Source: Candidatus Woesearchaeota archaeon (GTDB lineage Archaea; Nanobdellota; Nanobdellia; Woesearchaeales; JAAOYA01). From it: 64,000 nucleotides of DNA. A model generated the notes under the pieces. It was not told where the DNA came from. It was given only the letters and a program-made list of their open reading frames with translations, and searched no databases. Both the position numbers and the translations under genes were made by a program. How positions within the stretch are numbered: the first letter of the stretch is position 1; every line of letters begins with the position of its first letter. The stretch is from positions 30,694 through 94,693 of the forward strand of contig JAAOYA010000009.1 in NCBI GenBank assembly GCA_018221105.1, read 5' to 3'. Below are positions 1 through 11,300 of this stretch, one piece after another.

Positions 1-225
1 AATAGTAAAGGATTAACCACTAAAATGTTACACAAAGAATTAAACACTAAAAAAATAACAATTTCACAATTACAAGTTAGTCCCGCGCTCACTGACAAGT
101 TCTTAAAACAATTAGAGCACCCATCACACCTATTAATTGAGCATTTACAAGAACAAATAGCTTTGAGAGACCAACTATTTGAAGCTGGTGCACACGAGCG
201 AATAAAATTACTTTTTAAGAAATAA
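1..225 (+). CDS. Hypothetical protein, probably the C-terminal part of a gene that starts before the window
   Basis: The reading frame is open from the first base of the window, so the ATG at 25 may be internal and the real start may lie upstream. The visible part is about 74 residues, hydrophilic, rich in Leu, Lys, Gln and Glu, and predicted to be mostly helical. It has no cysteine pairs, TM segment or motif I recognise. It ends with a basic LLFKK tail and converges directly on the next gene, whose stop codon follows immediately. Function is unknown; only the existence of an open frame is seen. Confidence 0.5.
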   Translation, partial: NSKGLTTKMLHKELNTKKITISQLQVSPALTDKFLKQLEHPSHLLIEHLQEQIALRDQLFEAGAHERIKLLFKK

Positions 226-552
226 TCATTTGAAATTGATATCTACAATATCTGGCACAAAAAGACTTAAACTGGATGATTCTTCCTTAAGAGTGCCATC
301 TAAAGTTATAGATCCTCTATCATTGCTCATAATCAAATCTATAATAGCTTCCGCGCTTTCTGTGCAAACAACAATCTCGCCTAAACGTGCAAAAACTGTT
401 TCATCACTTTGAAAACGATATAAAAACTCATTATTTTTCAATAGCTCAATTGGAACTTGCATTGTATCACCTATAGGTGCTATAGGGTTATATGCTATAT
501 GTCTAAGAGCTGGCGGTAAGCTTTCATAAGTTGCTTTTTGAGTTTCTGGCAT
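226..552 (-). CDS. Hypothetical soluble protein, 108 aa
   Basis: I do not recognise this family. The protein is 108 residues, without signal peptide or TM segment, with a mixed alpha/beta look and a run of serines near residues 90-95. The start is supported by a GGTG ribosome binding site six bases before the ATG (read on the minus strand) and by a palindromic TATA-like box about 38 bases further upstream. It is divergent from the PIN-ATPase gene and convergent with the partial gene at the window start, so it appears to be a single-gene transcript. Confidence 0.65.
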   Translation of the reverse strand: MPETQKATYESLPPALRHIAYNPIAPIGDTMQVPIELLKNNEFLYRFQSDETVFARLGEIVVCTESAEAIIDLIMSNDRGSITLDGTLKEESSSLSLFVPDIVDINFK

Positions 553-589
553 TTTTTCACCTGTTACTAATAGTGCACGTCAAGAAAAG

Positions 590-624
590 TTATATATAAA
601 GTTTCGGATAACTTTATAAAATAA
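590..624. promoter_or_regulatory. Divergent TATA boxes between the 108-aa gene and the PIN-ATPase gene
   Basis: Two TATA-like boxes are visible: TTATATATAA at 590-599, which reads the same on both strands, and TTTATAAAATAA at 613-624. The second lies about 26 bases before the ATG at 643, which has no ribosome binding site in front of it, so the PIN-ATPase transcript is probably leaderless. The first is placed for the minus-strand gene. Confidence 0.55.
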
Positions 625-642
625 ACACTCTAAAAACAGTTT

Positions 643-2445
643 ATGGGAGGCAGAGTTATAGTACCGGATACTAGCGTGATAATAGAATGCATACTTTCTG
701 CTAAAATAAAAGATTTAAGACCTGACAAAATAATCATTCACGAAGCAGTGCTAGCAGAGTTAGAACACCAAGCCAACATTGGAAAAACAATAGGTTTTAT
801 CGGGCTAGAAGAACTACAACAATTACAAGAACTAGCAACACAGTACAATATAGAACTAGAGTTTGCAGGTCAGCGACCAAGCCCTCAAGCAATAAACCAC
901 GCAAAAAGTGGTGAAATTGACGCAATAATTAGAGACTTAGCATATTCTGAAAGTGCAATACTACTAACTGCTGACAAAGTACAAGCGCAAGTTGCAAAAG
1001 CAAAAAACATTGATGTGTTATTAGAAACAATAATTGTGAAAAAGAAAAAATCAGTATTAGAAGAATACTTTGACAATCAAACAATGAGCGTTCACTTGCG
1101 CGAAGGCACAAAGCCAACAGCAAAAAAAGGCATTCCTGGAAGTTGGAAACTAGTGATTATCAAGAATAAAACACTCAATGCAAAAGACTTGCGACTAATA
1201 GCTCGTGATTTAGTGGAGCAAGCCAACAATCGCGATGATAGCTTTGTAGAATTAGAGCGTGATGGCAGTACAATACTACAAATTGGAAAGTTCAGAATAG
1301 TCATCACAAAACCAGCATTAAGTGATGGTTGGGAAATAACAGCAGTTCGACCAGTAAAAAAACTCTCACTAAATGATTACAAACTATCAACAAAACTATC
1401 TGACAGAATACAAACGCAAGCTGAAGGAATAATGATAGCTGGAGCGCCAGGACACGGCAAAAGCACATTTGCACAAGCACTAGCAGAACATTACGCTACT
1501 AAAAACAAAATAGTCAAAACAATTGAGGCACCGCGAGACTTACAACTTGACGCTAGCATAACACAATACGCCAAAAGCCACGCCAGCACAGAAGAATTAA
1601 ACGACATGCTACTGTTAACACGGCCTGATTACACAATATTTGATGAATTACGCAACACTGAGGACTTCAGATTATTTAGTGACCTGCGTCTAGCAGGCGT
1701 TGGAATGATAGGAGTAGTACACGCAACAAACCCACTCGACGCAGCACAACGTTTTATTGGAAAAATAGAATTAGGAGTTATAGCACAAACAATTGACACA
1801 ATAATATTCATACAAAACGGTCAAGTAGCAAAAGCGTTAAGTTTGCAAATGACTGTTAAAGTGCCAAGCGGAATGACAGAAGCAGACCTGGCAAGACCAG
1901 TAATAAGTGTTGAAGACTTTGAGACTGGCAAGTTAGAATTTGAAATTTATTCTTACGGCGAGCAAACAGTAATAATACCGGTAACAAAAGAAGTTCAACC
2001 AACAATTTTGAAGTTGGCACAAAAAACACTACAAGAAAAAATTAGCAAATTACAAAAAGATGCAAAAGTAGAAGTTGTTAGCACAACAAAAGCAATAATT
2101 TATTATCCAAAAAACGAAATAGGAAAATTGCTCGGTGCAAAAGGAGAGCGCATCAAAAGATTAGAGCAAGAACTAGGATTAGCACTTGATGTAATGCCGC
2201 TTGACAATTATACTGAAACAAGTGAAGGGTTAGATTTCAAATTTTCTAAAACAACAACAAGCCTAATATTCTCATTAGATGATAGTATAATCGGCAAAGA
2301 AGTCAAGATAATAGTTGGCGGTGATAAGTTAATAGTTGCAAAAGTTAGTAAGAAAGCACAACTCAAAATCAAAAGAAACAACAAAATTGCAAAAATACTA
2401 GAAAAAGCAATAAAAAACAACGAGCAAATAACACTATTGATATAG
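643..2445 (+). CDS. PIN domain - P-loop ATPase - KH domain protein (COG1855 type)
   Basis: This 600-residue protein has an N-terminal PIN domain (residues about 1-150, with the first acidic metal ligand in VPDTSVI and a later GEIDAII), a central PilT/VirB11-like ATPase with Walker A GAPGHGKST at about 267-275 and an acidic segment FDELRN near 333, and a C-terminal KH domain whose GKLLGAKGERIKR loop is at about 495-507. This order is the hallmark of the archaeal COG1855 family, which is widespread in archaea. The PIN and KH domains imply RNA binding and possible ribonuclease activity, and the ATPase may drive RNA or RNP remodelling; the biochemical role is not settled. The start is leaderless-like downstream of a TATA box. 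It is followed 54 bases later by PEP synthase, which has its own promoter. Confidence 0.9.
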   Translation: MGGRVIVPDTSVIIECILSAKIKDLRPDKIIIHEAVLAELEHQANIGKTIGFIGLEELQQLQELATQYNIELEFAGQRPSPQAINHAKSGEIDAIIRDLAYSESAILLTADKVQAQVAKAKNIDVLLETIIVKKKKSVLEEYFDNQTMSVHLREGTKPTAKKGIPGSWKLVIIKNKTLNAKDLRLIARDLVEQANNRDDSFVELERDGSTILQIGKFRIVITKPALSDGWEITAVRPVKKLSLNDYKLSTKLSDRIQTQAEGIMIAGAPGHGKSTFAQALAEHYATKNKIVKTIEAPRDLQLDASITQYAKSHASTEELNDMLLLTRPDYTIFDELRNTEDFRLFSDLRLAGVGMIGVVHATNPLDAAQRFIGKIELGVIAQTIDTIIFIQNGQVAKALSLQMTVKVPSGMTEADLARPVISVEDFETGKLEFEIYSYGEQTVIIPVTKEVQPTILKLAQKTLQEKISKLQKDAKVEVVSTTKAIIYYPKNEIGKLLGAKGERIKRLEQELGLALDVMPLDNYTETSEGLDFKFSKTTTSLIFSLDDSIIGKEVKIIVGGDKLIVAKVSKKAQLKIKRNNKIAKILEKAIKNNEQITLLI

Positions 2446-2499
2446 AAACTTTTATAAACCATGTCGGGCATTACAGAATAAAAAAGAGGTGAACGTTTA

Positions 2500-4905
2500 G
2501 TGGATAAGCAATCTGCACTTATTTTATGGTTTGACCAGTTGAACATACAAGACGTACCAATTGTTGGCGGCAAGAACGCGTCACTTGGCGAGATGTACTC
2601 ACAACTCATCCCAAAAGGCGTCAAGATTCCTAATGGTTTTGCAGTAACCGCGGCAGCATATCACATTCTACTTGACGAAGCAGGCATTCGTGATAACATA
2701 AAAACAATACTATCAGATTTAGACACGAAAAATCTCAAAAACTTACAAGAGCGCGGTCACAAAGTACGCCAAACAATACTAAACGCTAAAATTCCACAAG
2801 TATTACAAGACTCCATATTTGAAGCATACCAAAATCTAGAAAAAGAATACGGGCAAAACGTTGACGTGGCAGTCAGAAGCAGTGCTACTGCTGAAGACTT
2901 GCCAGATGCGTCTTTTGCAGGACAACAAGAAACTTATCTTAATATTCGCGGCGAAGCACAACTACTTGAAGCTTGCAAGAAATGCTTTGCATCACTATTT
3001 ACAGATCGAGCGATTAGTTATCGCGTTGACAAAGGATTTGATCATTTCAGTATAGGACTTTCTATTGGAGTGCAAAAAATGGTTAGAAGCGACAAGGCAA
3101 GTAGTGGTGTGATGTTCTCAATTGATACAGAAAGCGGTTTTACAAATGCTGTTTTTATCACAGGATCCTGGGGGCTTGGCGAGAATGTTGTGCAAGGAGC
3201 TGTCAATCCTGACGAATTTTATGTTTTCAAGCCTACTTTGAAAAAAGGTTTCAAACCGATAATAAGCAAAAAAGTTGGCACTAAAGAAATAAAAATGATT
3301 TATAATAAAGATGGCAACAAACCAACAAAAAATGTTCCAGTAGAGATCAATGAAAGAAAAAAATATGTTGTCACAGATGATGAAATACTAACTCTTGCTA
3401 AATGGTCAGTGATAATTGAAGATCATTACACACAAAAGCGCGGTCAGTACACTCCAATGGACATGGAATGGGCCAAAGACGGGCAAACAAACGATTTATT
3501 TATAGTGCAAGCACGCCCTGAAACAGTACACTCACAACAAAATCATAACATACTAAAAAAATACGTTTTAAAAGGCAGAGGCAGAACACTAATATGCGGT
3601 CAAAGTGTTGGGGAACGAATTGGAGTTGGTGAGGCAAATGTCATAAAAGACGTACACGACATACACCAATTCAAAAAAGGCCAAGTATTAGTGACAGAAA
3701 TGACAGATCCTGATTGGGAGCCAATAATGAAAATAGCCTCCGCAATAGTCACTAATAAAGGCGGGAGGACTTGTCACGCTGCAATAATCAGTCGCGAGCT
3801 GGGAATTCCTTGTGTTGTTGGAACACAAGAAGCAACAACAACAATAAAAAATGGAAGTGACATAACAGTCGATTGCTCTCAAGGAAGCGAAGGCTATGTT
3901 TACGCTGGAGAACTAAAATTTGAAATTGAAGAGCACAATCTTAGCCACATGCCAAAACCCAAAACTAAAATAATGATCAATGTTGGAGATCCAGCAAAAG
4001 CATTCGAGGATAGTTTCTTGCCAAATGAAGGAGTAGGATTGGCACGCGAAGAATTCATCATTAACTCTTACATTAAAGCACACCCAAAAGCATTATTACA
4101 ATTTAACAAGTTAACTGACGAGAAAGCAAAAAAAGAAATTGAAGAATTAACATTTGGTTATCATGACAAAAGATATTTTTACGTTGACAAACTAGCAGAA
4201 GGAATAGCGCAAATTGCTGCAGCGTTTTACCCAAAAAAAGTTATTTTGCGCCTTAGCGATTTTAAAACAGATGAGTACGCAAACCTAATAGGTGGAGCAC
4301 AGTTTGAACCAGAAGAATCAAATCCTATGATAGGATGGCGTGGCGCAAGCCGATACTATGATGACAAATACGTTGAAGCTTTCGGCCTTGAATGCCAAGC
4401 AATAAAAAAAGTTCGTGAAGTCATGGGACTTACAAACATAGTATTAATGGTGCCATTTTGTAGAACTGTAGAAGAAGGCAAAAAAGTCTTACAAACAATG
4501 GAGCATTTTGGACTAAAAAAAGGTAAAGACTTAGAAGTTTATGCGATGTGCGAAATACCATCAAACGTTATACTTGCAGACGAGTTTTTAGAAGTTTTTG
4601 ACGGTCTTTCAATTGGAAGCAATGACCTGACACAATTAACACTTGGACTCGATCGTAACAGTGAATTAGTAAGCAAGATTTATGACGAGCGCAATGACGC
4701 TGTAAAAAAATTAATACGGCAAGTCATAGACGTTGCAAACAAGAAAAAAAAATACATAGGTTTTTGCGGTCAAGCACCAAGCGACTTTGAAGAATTTGCA
4801 GAATTCTTAGTTGAAGCTGGAATACAATCAATATCATTAAATCCTGATACAGTAATAAAAACAAGTCAAGTAATTTATAAAAAAGAGCAAGAACTAAAAA
4901 AATAA
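2500..4905 (+). CDS. ppsA: Phosphoenolpyruvate synthase (pyruvate, water dikinase)
   Basis: The 801-residue product matches the usual PEP synthase length. It has the N-terminal pyruvate/phosphate dikinase ATP-binding domain (VGGKNASLGEM near the start, AVRSSATAEDLPDASFAGQQ around 125-145), the phosphohistidine domain with GGRTCHAAI (His426) and the C-terminal PEP-binding barrel with SIGSNDLTQL and GFCGQAPSD (Cys756). It interconverts pyruvate + ATP and PEP + AMP + Pi in the cytoplasm and is used in gluconeogenesis or, in some archaea, in glycolysis. The start is a GTG at 2500 chosen because a GAGGTGA ribosome binding site lies at 2486-2492, and a TATA box lies at 2451-2459. Its neighbour is GAPDH, so the two glycolytic/gluconeogenic genes are adjacent but each has its own promoter. 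Confidence 0.96.
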   Translation: MDKQSALILWFDQLNIQDVPIVGGKNASLGEMYSQLIPKGVKIPNGFAVTAAAYHILLDEAGIRDNIKTILSDLDTKNLKNLQERGHKVRQTILNAKIPQVLQDSIFEAYQNLEKEYGQNVDVAVRSSATAEDLPDASFAGQQETYLNIRGEAQLLEACKKCFASLFTDRAISYRVDKGFDHFSIGLSIGVQKMVRSDKASSGVMFSIDTESGFTNAVFITGSWGLGENVVQGAVNPDEFYVFKPTLKKGFKPIISKKVGTKEIKMIYNKDGNKPTKNVPVEINERKKYVVTDDEILTLAKWSVIIEDHYTQKRGQYTPMDMEWAKDGQTNDLFIVQARPETVHSQQNHNILKKYVLKGRGRTLICGQSVGERIGVGEANVIKDVHDIHQFKKGQVLVTEMTDPDWEPIMKIASAIVTNKGGRTCHAAIISRELGIPCVVGTQEATTTIKNGSDITVDCSQGSEGYVYAGELKFEIEEHNLSHMPKPKTKIMINVGDPAKAFEDSFLPNEGVGLAREEFIINSYIKAHPKALLQFNKLTDEKAKKEIEELTFGYHDKRYFYVDKLAEGIAQIAAAFYPKKVILRLSDFKTDEYANLIGGAQFEPEESNPMIGWRGASRYYDDKYVEAFGLECQAIKKVREVMGLTNIVLMVPFCRTVEEGKKVLQTMEHFGLKKGKDLEVYAMCEIPSNVILADEFLEVFDGLSIGSNDLTQLTLGLDRNSELVSKIYDERNDAVKKLIRQVIDVANKKKKYIGFCGQAPSDFEEFAEFLVEAGIQSISLNPDTVIKTSQVIYKKEQELKK

Positions 4906-4991
4906 CTTTTTTGCCACAAAATTTATAAAACACAAAAAGCAAAAAAATATTATTCAATGTCTCTTGCGAGGGGAAAAAGAGGTGACCATAA

Positions 4992-6632
<1,641 letters not shown>

Positions 6633-6642
6633 TTTTATTCTC

Positions 6643-8328
6643 ATGAACTCAGACATGCTCGCAGAGCACATCAAAAAAAGCATTAAAAGCGGTATTTCTA
6701 AAAAAAAGACAGTTTATTACTTGCGAGGACTAGGTTATTCAAAACAAAAAATTGTAGCAGGCTACGATGAATACCACAAAAAGCATAACATATTGCAAAA
6801 GGCACATCACAGAGCGCATTTTATCACTAGTAAAACTGGGATGTACATTGAAGAACTGATACTTTTTGCAATAATTGTGATGAGCGTTCTTGATTTCTTG
6901 AATTACTTGCCAGGAGATATTGACATAGTAAAAAAAGTTTTGTCATGGACAGCAGTAGGCTACCTTATTTACAAAGTGCAACTATCAAATATTTTTTTTG
7001 GAGAGCACAACAAACGTCATGACAAGTTAATACTAATAACTTTTCTGATATTAATAGTGAAAAAAGTTGTTCATTACAGCATCAGAGTGCGCGAAGAAAC
7101 AACATTGCTTTATTATTTTCATGATTTGATAATATCAAACGCTGCAATACTAGAGTACACTGCTTTGATAGCGGGTTCAATACTTTTGTTTGTTCTAGCT
7201 TTTTATTTTGCGATAACAGTAGAGCCACGCTACCCTTCAGTTTTGACAGTGATGCACAATAGTGTCAACAGACCAAAAAACCCGTTAGAGTTAATCACAA
7301 GGTTTTTGTCAATATTTTTTATAATGACACTTTTTTACTTGTTTGTTTTTGATCCTTTGATGGAGTGGATTGCAATAGCTGTTGACGCCCCGCTTATAGT
7401 GATAGCATTATTTGTCTATATTTTCTTGTTTGCAAAACACGCCAACAAGTTTCACGCTGAAAGCTTTTTGTACAAAGTTGGAACTGTGGGAGAGCGTTCC
7501 ATCGAAAAATTTATTGAACTTTTTAAGTATCGTGACACTTTCTTTTTAGGAATAACAGGACTTATTGGATTGCACTTACTCGTTGACATTGGAGTTTTTA
7601 TCATCCCATACATTACAGGTCTTGGCAACGCATTATACTTTGAGCTTACAGGAGCTCACACTCCACTAGTAAAACTTTTGATTGGACAATTGCAAAACAC
7701 TACGCTTTTGATTGACAAGATTTTTATTAGCATAGCGTACTTGTTCAATGTCATTGGAATAATAATGCTTTTTATAATGCCATCACTAACATGGTATGTG
7801 CTTTACACAAAGAAAAAAATTTTCATACCCAAAAGTTTACTAGCATTATTTTTTGCCAGCACAATAGTTTTACTTTTTGCTCCAGTGCTAAAATTATCTT
7901 ATATTAAAAGACCTATAACTGAAGGTTTTATAGGTGTGGACATTCAAACAATGACTTTAGCCACTAATGCAATGTTAATACTCTTTATTGCTTTTGGCGT
8001 GATGGCTTTTGTGTACGCTCTTAGTTATTTGCGTTTTGCAAAAAAAACTTTTTTAGTTATTGGAACTATTATAGCAACAAGCATTTTTGGCTATTACATA
8101 TACTTTTATTTTTTATCAACAGCAACTTTTTACTTAGATTCTATGATAGCAGTACAAAATGTACAATTGCTAGCAAACGTTTGGTTATTGTCATTTGTTC
8201 AATCACAAGCTAATAGTTTTCTAGCAAGCACTTTTGCAGTGTTTTTGTTCGCGTCCACTTTATTTTATACAGGTGGAGTAGTATTATTCTTGCTAGAAGT
8301 CATTCGCGGAGCTCACTTATTAGAATAA
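6643..8328 (+). CDS. Polytopic membrane protein with an N-terminal GW-type helical motif
   Basis: The 561-residue protein begins with a soluble helical segment (about residues 1-45) containing SGISKKKT and LRGLGYSKQKI, followed by about ten to twelve strongly hydrophobic segments from residue 65 to the end. The first 45 residues match the pattern of the C-terminal cytoplasmic motifs of the three giant surface proteins in this window (SGISDDRI ... LLSVGWDKK). I do not recognise the membrane part. It starts 10 bases after GAPDH and may be cotranscribed with it. Its 3' end overlaps the convergent 2392-residue surface protein gene by 16 bases. Confidence 0.8.
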   Translation: MNSDMLAEHIKKSIKSGISKKKTVYYLRGLGYSKQKIVAGYDEYHKKHNILQKAHHRAHFITSKTGMYIEELILFAIIVMSVLDFLNYLPGDIDIVKKVLSWTAVGYLIYKVQLSNIFFGEHNKRHDKLILITFLILIVKKVVHYSIRVREETTLLYYFHDLIISNAAILEYTALIAGSILLFVLAFYFAITVEPRYPSVLTVMHNSVNRPKNPLELITRFLSIFFIMTLFYLFVFDPLMEWIAIAVDAPLIVIALFVYIFLFAKHANKFHAESFLYKVGTVGERSIEKFIELFKYRDTFFLGITGLIGLHLLVDIGVFIIPYITGLGNALYFELTGAHTPLVKLLIGQLQNTTLLIDKIFISIAYLFNVIGIIMLFIMPSLTWYVLYTKKKIFIPKSLLALFFASTIVLLFAPVLKLSYIKRPITEGFIGVDIQTMTLATNAMLILFIAFGVMAFVYALSYLRFAKKTFLVIGTIIATSIFGYYIYFYFLSTATFYLDSMIAVQNVQLLANVWLLSFVQSQANSFLASTFAVFLFASTLFYTGGVVLFLLEVIRGAHLLE

Positions 8329-11300
8329 ACCTTCTCTAAAGCTTTATCAACACTTTCTTTTCTCCAACCCAAGCGCTCCAAGCAATGACGTATTGTTGGC
8401 TCTCCAACATTATCTTGTTTTAAATGATCAATTTCAGGAATCAATTCTGCTGTTTCAAACTCAATATTTTCAATTGCTTTTTGCACTTTTGTCTCTTCTT
8501 TTTTAAGCCTTGCTTCTTCTGCGCGAGCTTCTACTTCTTCTTTTCTAATCTCAGCTTCTTTTTCGTGCAAATGCTCAATTTTTGATCTATTAAAAATCTC
8601 TAATGTTCGATAAAAAACTTTTACCAGTGGAAACTTGCTCATGTTCTCTTTGAACTTTTCAAAATTAAGCTTTTGCGCTACGCGCTTTTCTTCATTTTCT
8701 ATTATTACTTCTTGACTTTCAAGATTTTTTTCAGCGTTATAAATTGCGCGCTCTTCTTTTTTCAGCGCAGTCATTTGACTCATTAGTTCAGACTCTACAA
8801 TAAAAGCAGAGTTGAAACGATTAAAAAATACAAAACCCAAAACCACAACAGGCGTGATTAATATTCCAATAATATAGCTTAACCATTTAAGCCAAGGGTT
8901 TTGCGAGAGTCCCCTGTCAGCTATTGCAACATTTTTGAATTGTTTTTTACACTCATCTAACAAGTTCTTATTAATACTGTACGATAGGTCTGTAGTTTCT
9001 GTCATAATATCAAAATGCCATACTATAAGAGGGTCTGTTTGCTCTACTTCAAAATTCCAATTATTAAAGTGCACTCCAAGCTCTTCTTCAATTTGCTCTG
9101 GTGTCATGTTAGCCTGCAACAATTCAATAACACACTTTGGAATATCCTCGTAAACACTAACATTGTAAAGTGGTGTTGCCACATCAATTGTTAAATTAAC
9201 CAATGTTGTGTTTGTTGAGCTGTTAAAAACAAAACTTCTGTTAGTGCTATAATTTTCTGTTAGTTTTTGAGAGTCCATCTTCAAACTAATACTCTGCCAG
9301 TCTGAAATCTGATTAGCATCGGCTATTTTGTCAATAATCTCTGAAATGTCATCATCAATATCTAAAACATCATCAACAATACCAGGCGATTCATTAGTTG
9401 GAGTGTTAGTGGTGTTGACAGTGCTATCGCCTGTAATATCTTCAAAACCAGTAGTGTTAGTATTATTATGGACTATGATAGTATTATTATCAGTGTTATC
9501 TGGAGGGGGACTACTGCCACCTCCGCCACCTCCGCCAATGTTTGACGTGCTATCACTACCATCGCAGTCCTGGTCAATGCCATCATCCAATACTTCAGGC
9601 GCCCCAACATGAATTGTGCTATCAGTATCATCACAATCACCTAAAGTATTAGGATGAGCTAGTTGCGGATAATGAATGTCGCCGTCACCGTCTTCGTAGA
9701 CGTAAAAAGTGTTGACAGTGCTAATGCCAACACTTGTTGAATCATTACAAATGACATTCCAATTATGAGCAATAGTTGAATAAGCTAGACCAGTAACATT
9801 CAATGTTGCGTTCGCTGTAGGCGTTAATATTACGCTTTGATTTTGTGCACCATCAACATACAAAGTGCAATTGACTGAAGCGTTATCATCGTCTACTGTG
9901 AAGTTAAGTGTTATGTTATGAGTGTTTGTAAAAACAAAATTATTAATTGGTCGAAGCGCTGTAATAGTAGGACTAATGGGTGATGCGAGAGTAGTAAAAT
10001 TGTATGGTCCTTGCTGTGCTGTATTAGTGCTAGGATCCCTACTGCTAACATTATAATAATATAAAGTGCCGGATTGCAAGTTATTGACTTGCACTAAATG
10101 ATGAGTTGTGTTGCTGCTAAAATTAGTAGTGCCAGGACCCAATGCTGTTGTAGTGCCAATAAATATTGTTGCAGTAGCATTTTCATCAGTATCCCAAATT
10201 ATAACAACAGACTCGTTAGTGATGCTAACATTTGACACATTACTAATAATTGGTGGCAGTGTATCAGTAATGTTAAAGTAGAAAGTTTGAGAAATATTAC
10301 TTAACGCTCCATCATTACAATAAACATTCCAAAAATAAGAGCCATAACTTGCAGTGGTATGCTGCATTGTTGTCAAAGTATTATTTTGTACGCTATCATT
10401 GTAGCTAACATTAAAATTATTAACTCTTAAAGTACAATTAAAAGTGTTATTGCCACCAATAACTGTAAAATTAAAATTCACAGTTAACGAATCATTTAAT
10501 TGAGTATTAGTTGGTGGAGCGCTAAGATTAATGCTTGGCTGTACAGTATTAACTAACGCTACCTGTGTGACATTAACAAAAAACGTTTTGCTGGTGTTAG
10601 TCCAGTTTTGACTGCCACTATAAACTGCTGTCACAGGGATTATTTTTGAATTATTAAATTCTACTAAGTTATTAATTGGTGTCGTGCCATTATTTACTAG
10701 AGTGTTATTAACCCATAATTCAAGGTAGCCTTCAGTAGAGTTAACAGTAGCGTCAATTGTCAAGTTAGTGTATTGTAAAATGGTAGTGTTTGACTCTGTA
10801 TTGTTGATTGTTAAGTTCAAGTAAGTTGTAGCTTGAATGACTGTTAAGGTTTGAATACTAGTGTTGTGTTGAGTGTAATTTTGTGATTGTGGAGCCGCGC
10901 AAGTAAAATTATAAGTTCCAGCTGAAAACCAACTAACATCAATTTCTTCAGCAAGGTTTAGTGTCAGACCATTTCTTACTAGTGTTCTATTAGGCTGTAA
11001 TGTGTTTGACGTACAATTAATTGTTACGTTTTGACCGTAAGTTATAGTGCTTGGTATTATTGTAATATTGAACACTGGAGTGGCTCTTTGTATTGTGTAG
11101 CTAAAATTGATAGTGTTATTCTCATAGCCCGAAGTGTCATTGGCAAAATACTGCCACCCGTAAACTCCTGCTGCTAAAGGTCCAATATTATAATAGTATT
11201 CGTTAGAACTATTGAATACTGATCGATTAATAGTCCACGGCCCTGTAAAATTGTGCGCTATCCAAACCTGGTCTATGCCACTAGCATCGACCCAAGTAGT

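Noticed and set aside
8935..9612. Plus-strand frames with Pro runs opposite the Gly-rich linker of the 2392-aa protein
   Set aside because: The Pro run is the reverse reading of Gly codons; no expression signals are seen.
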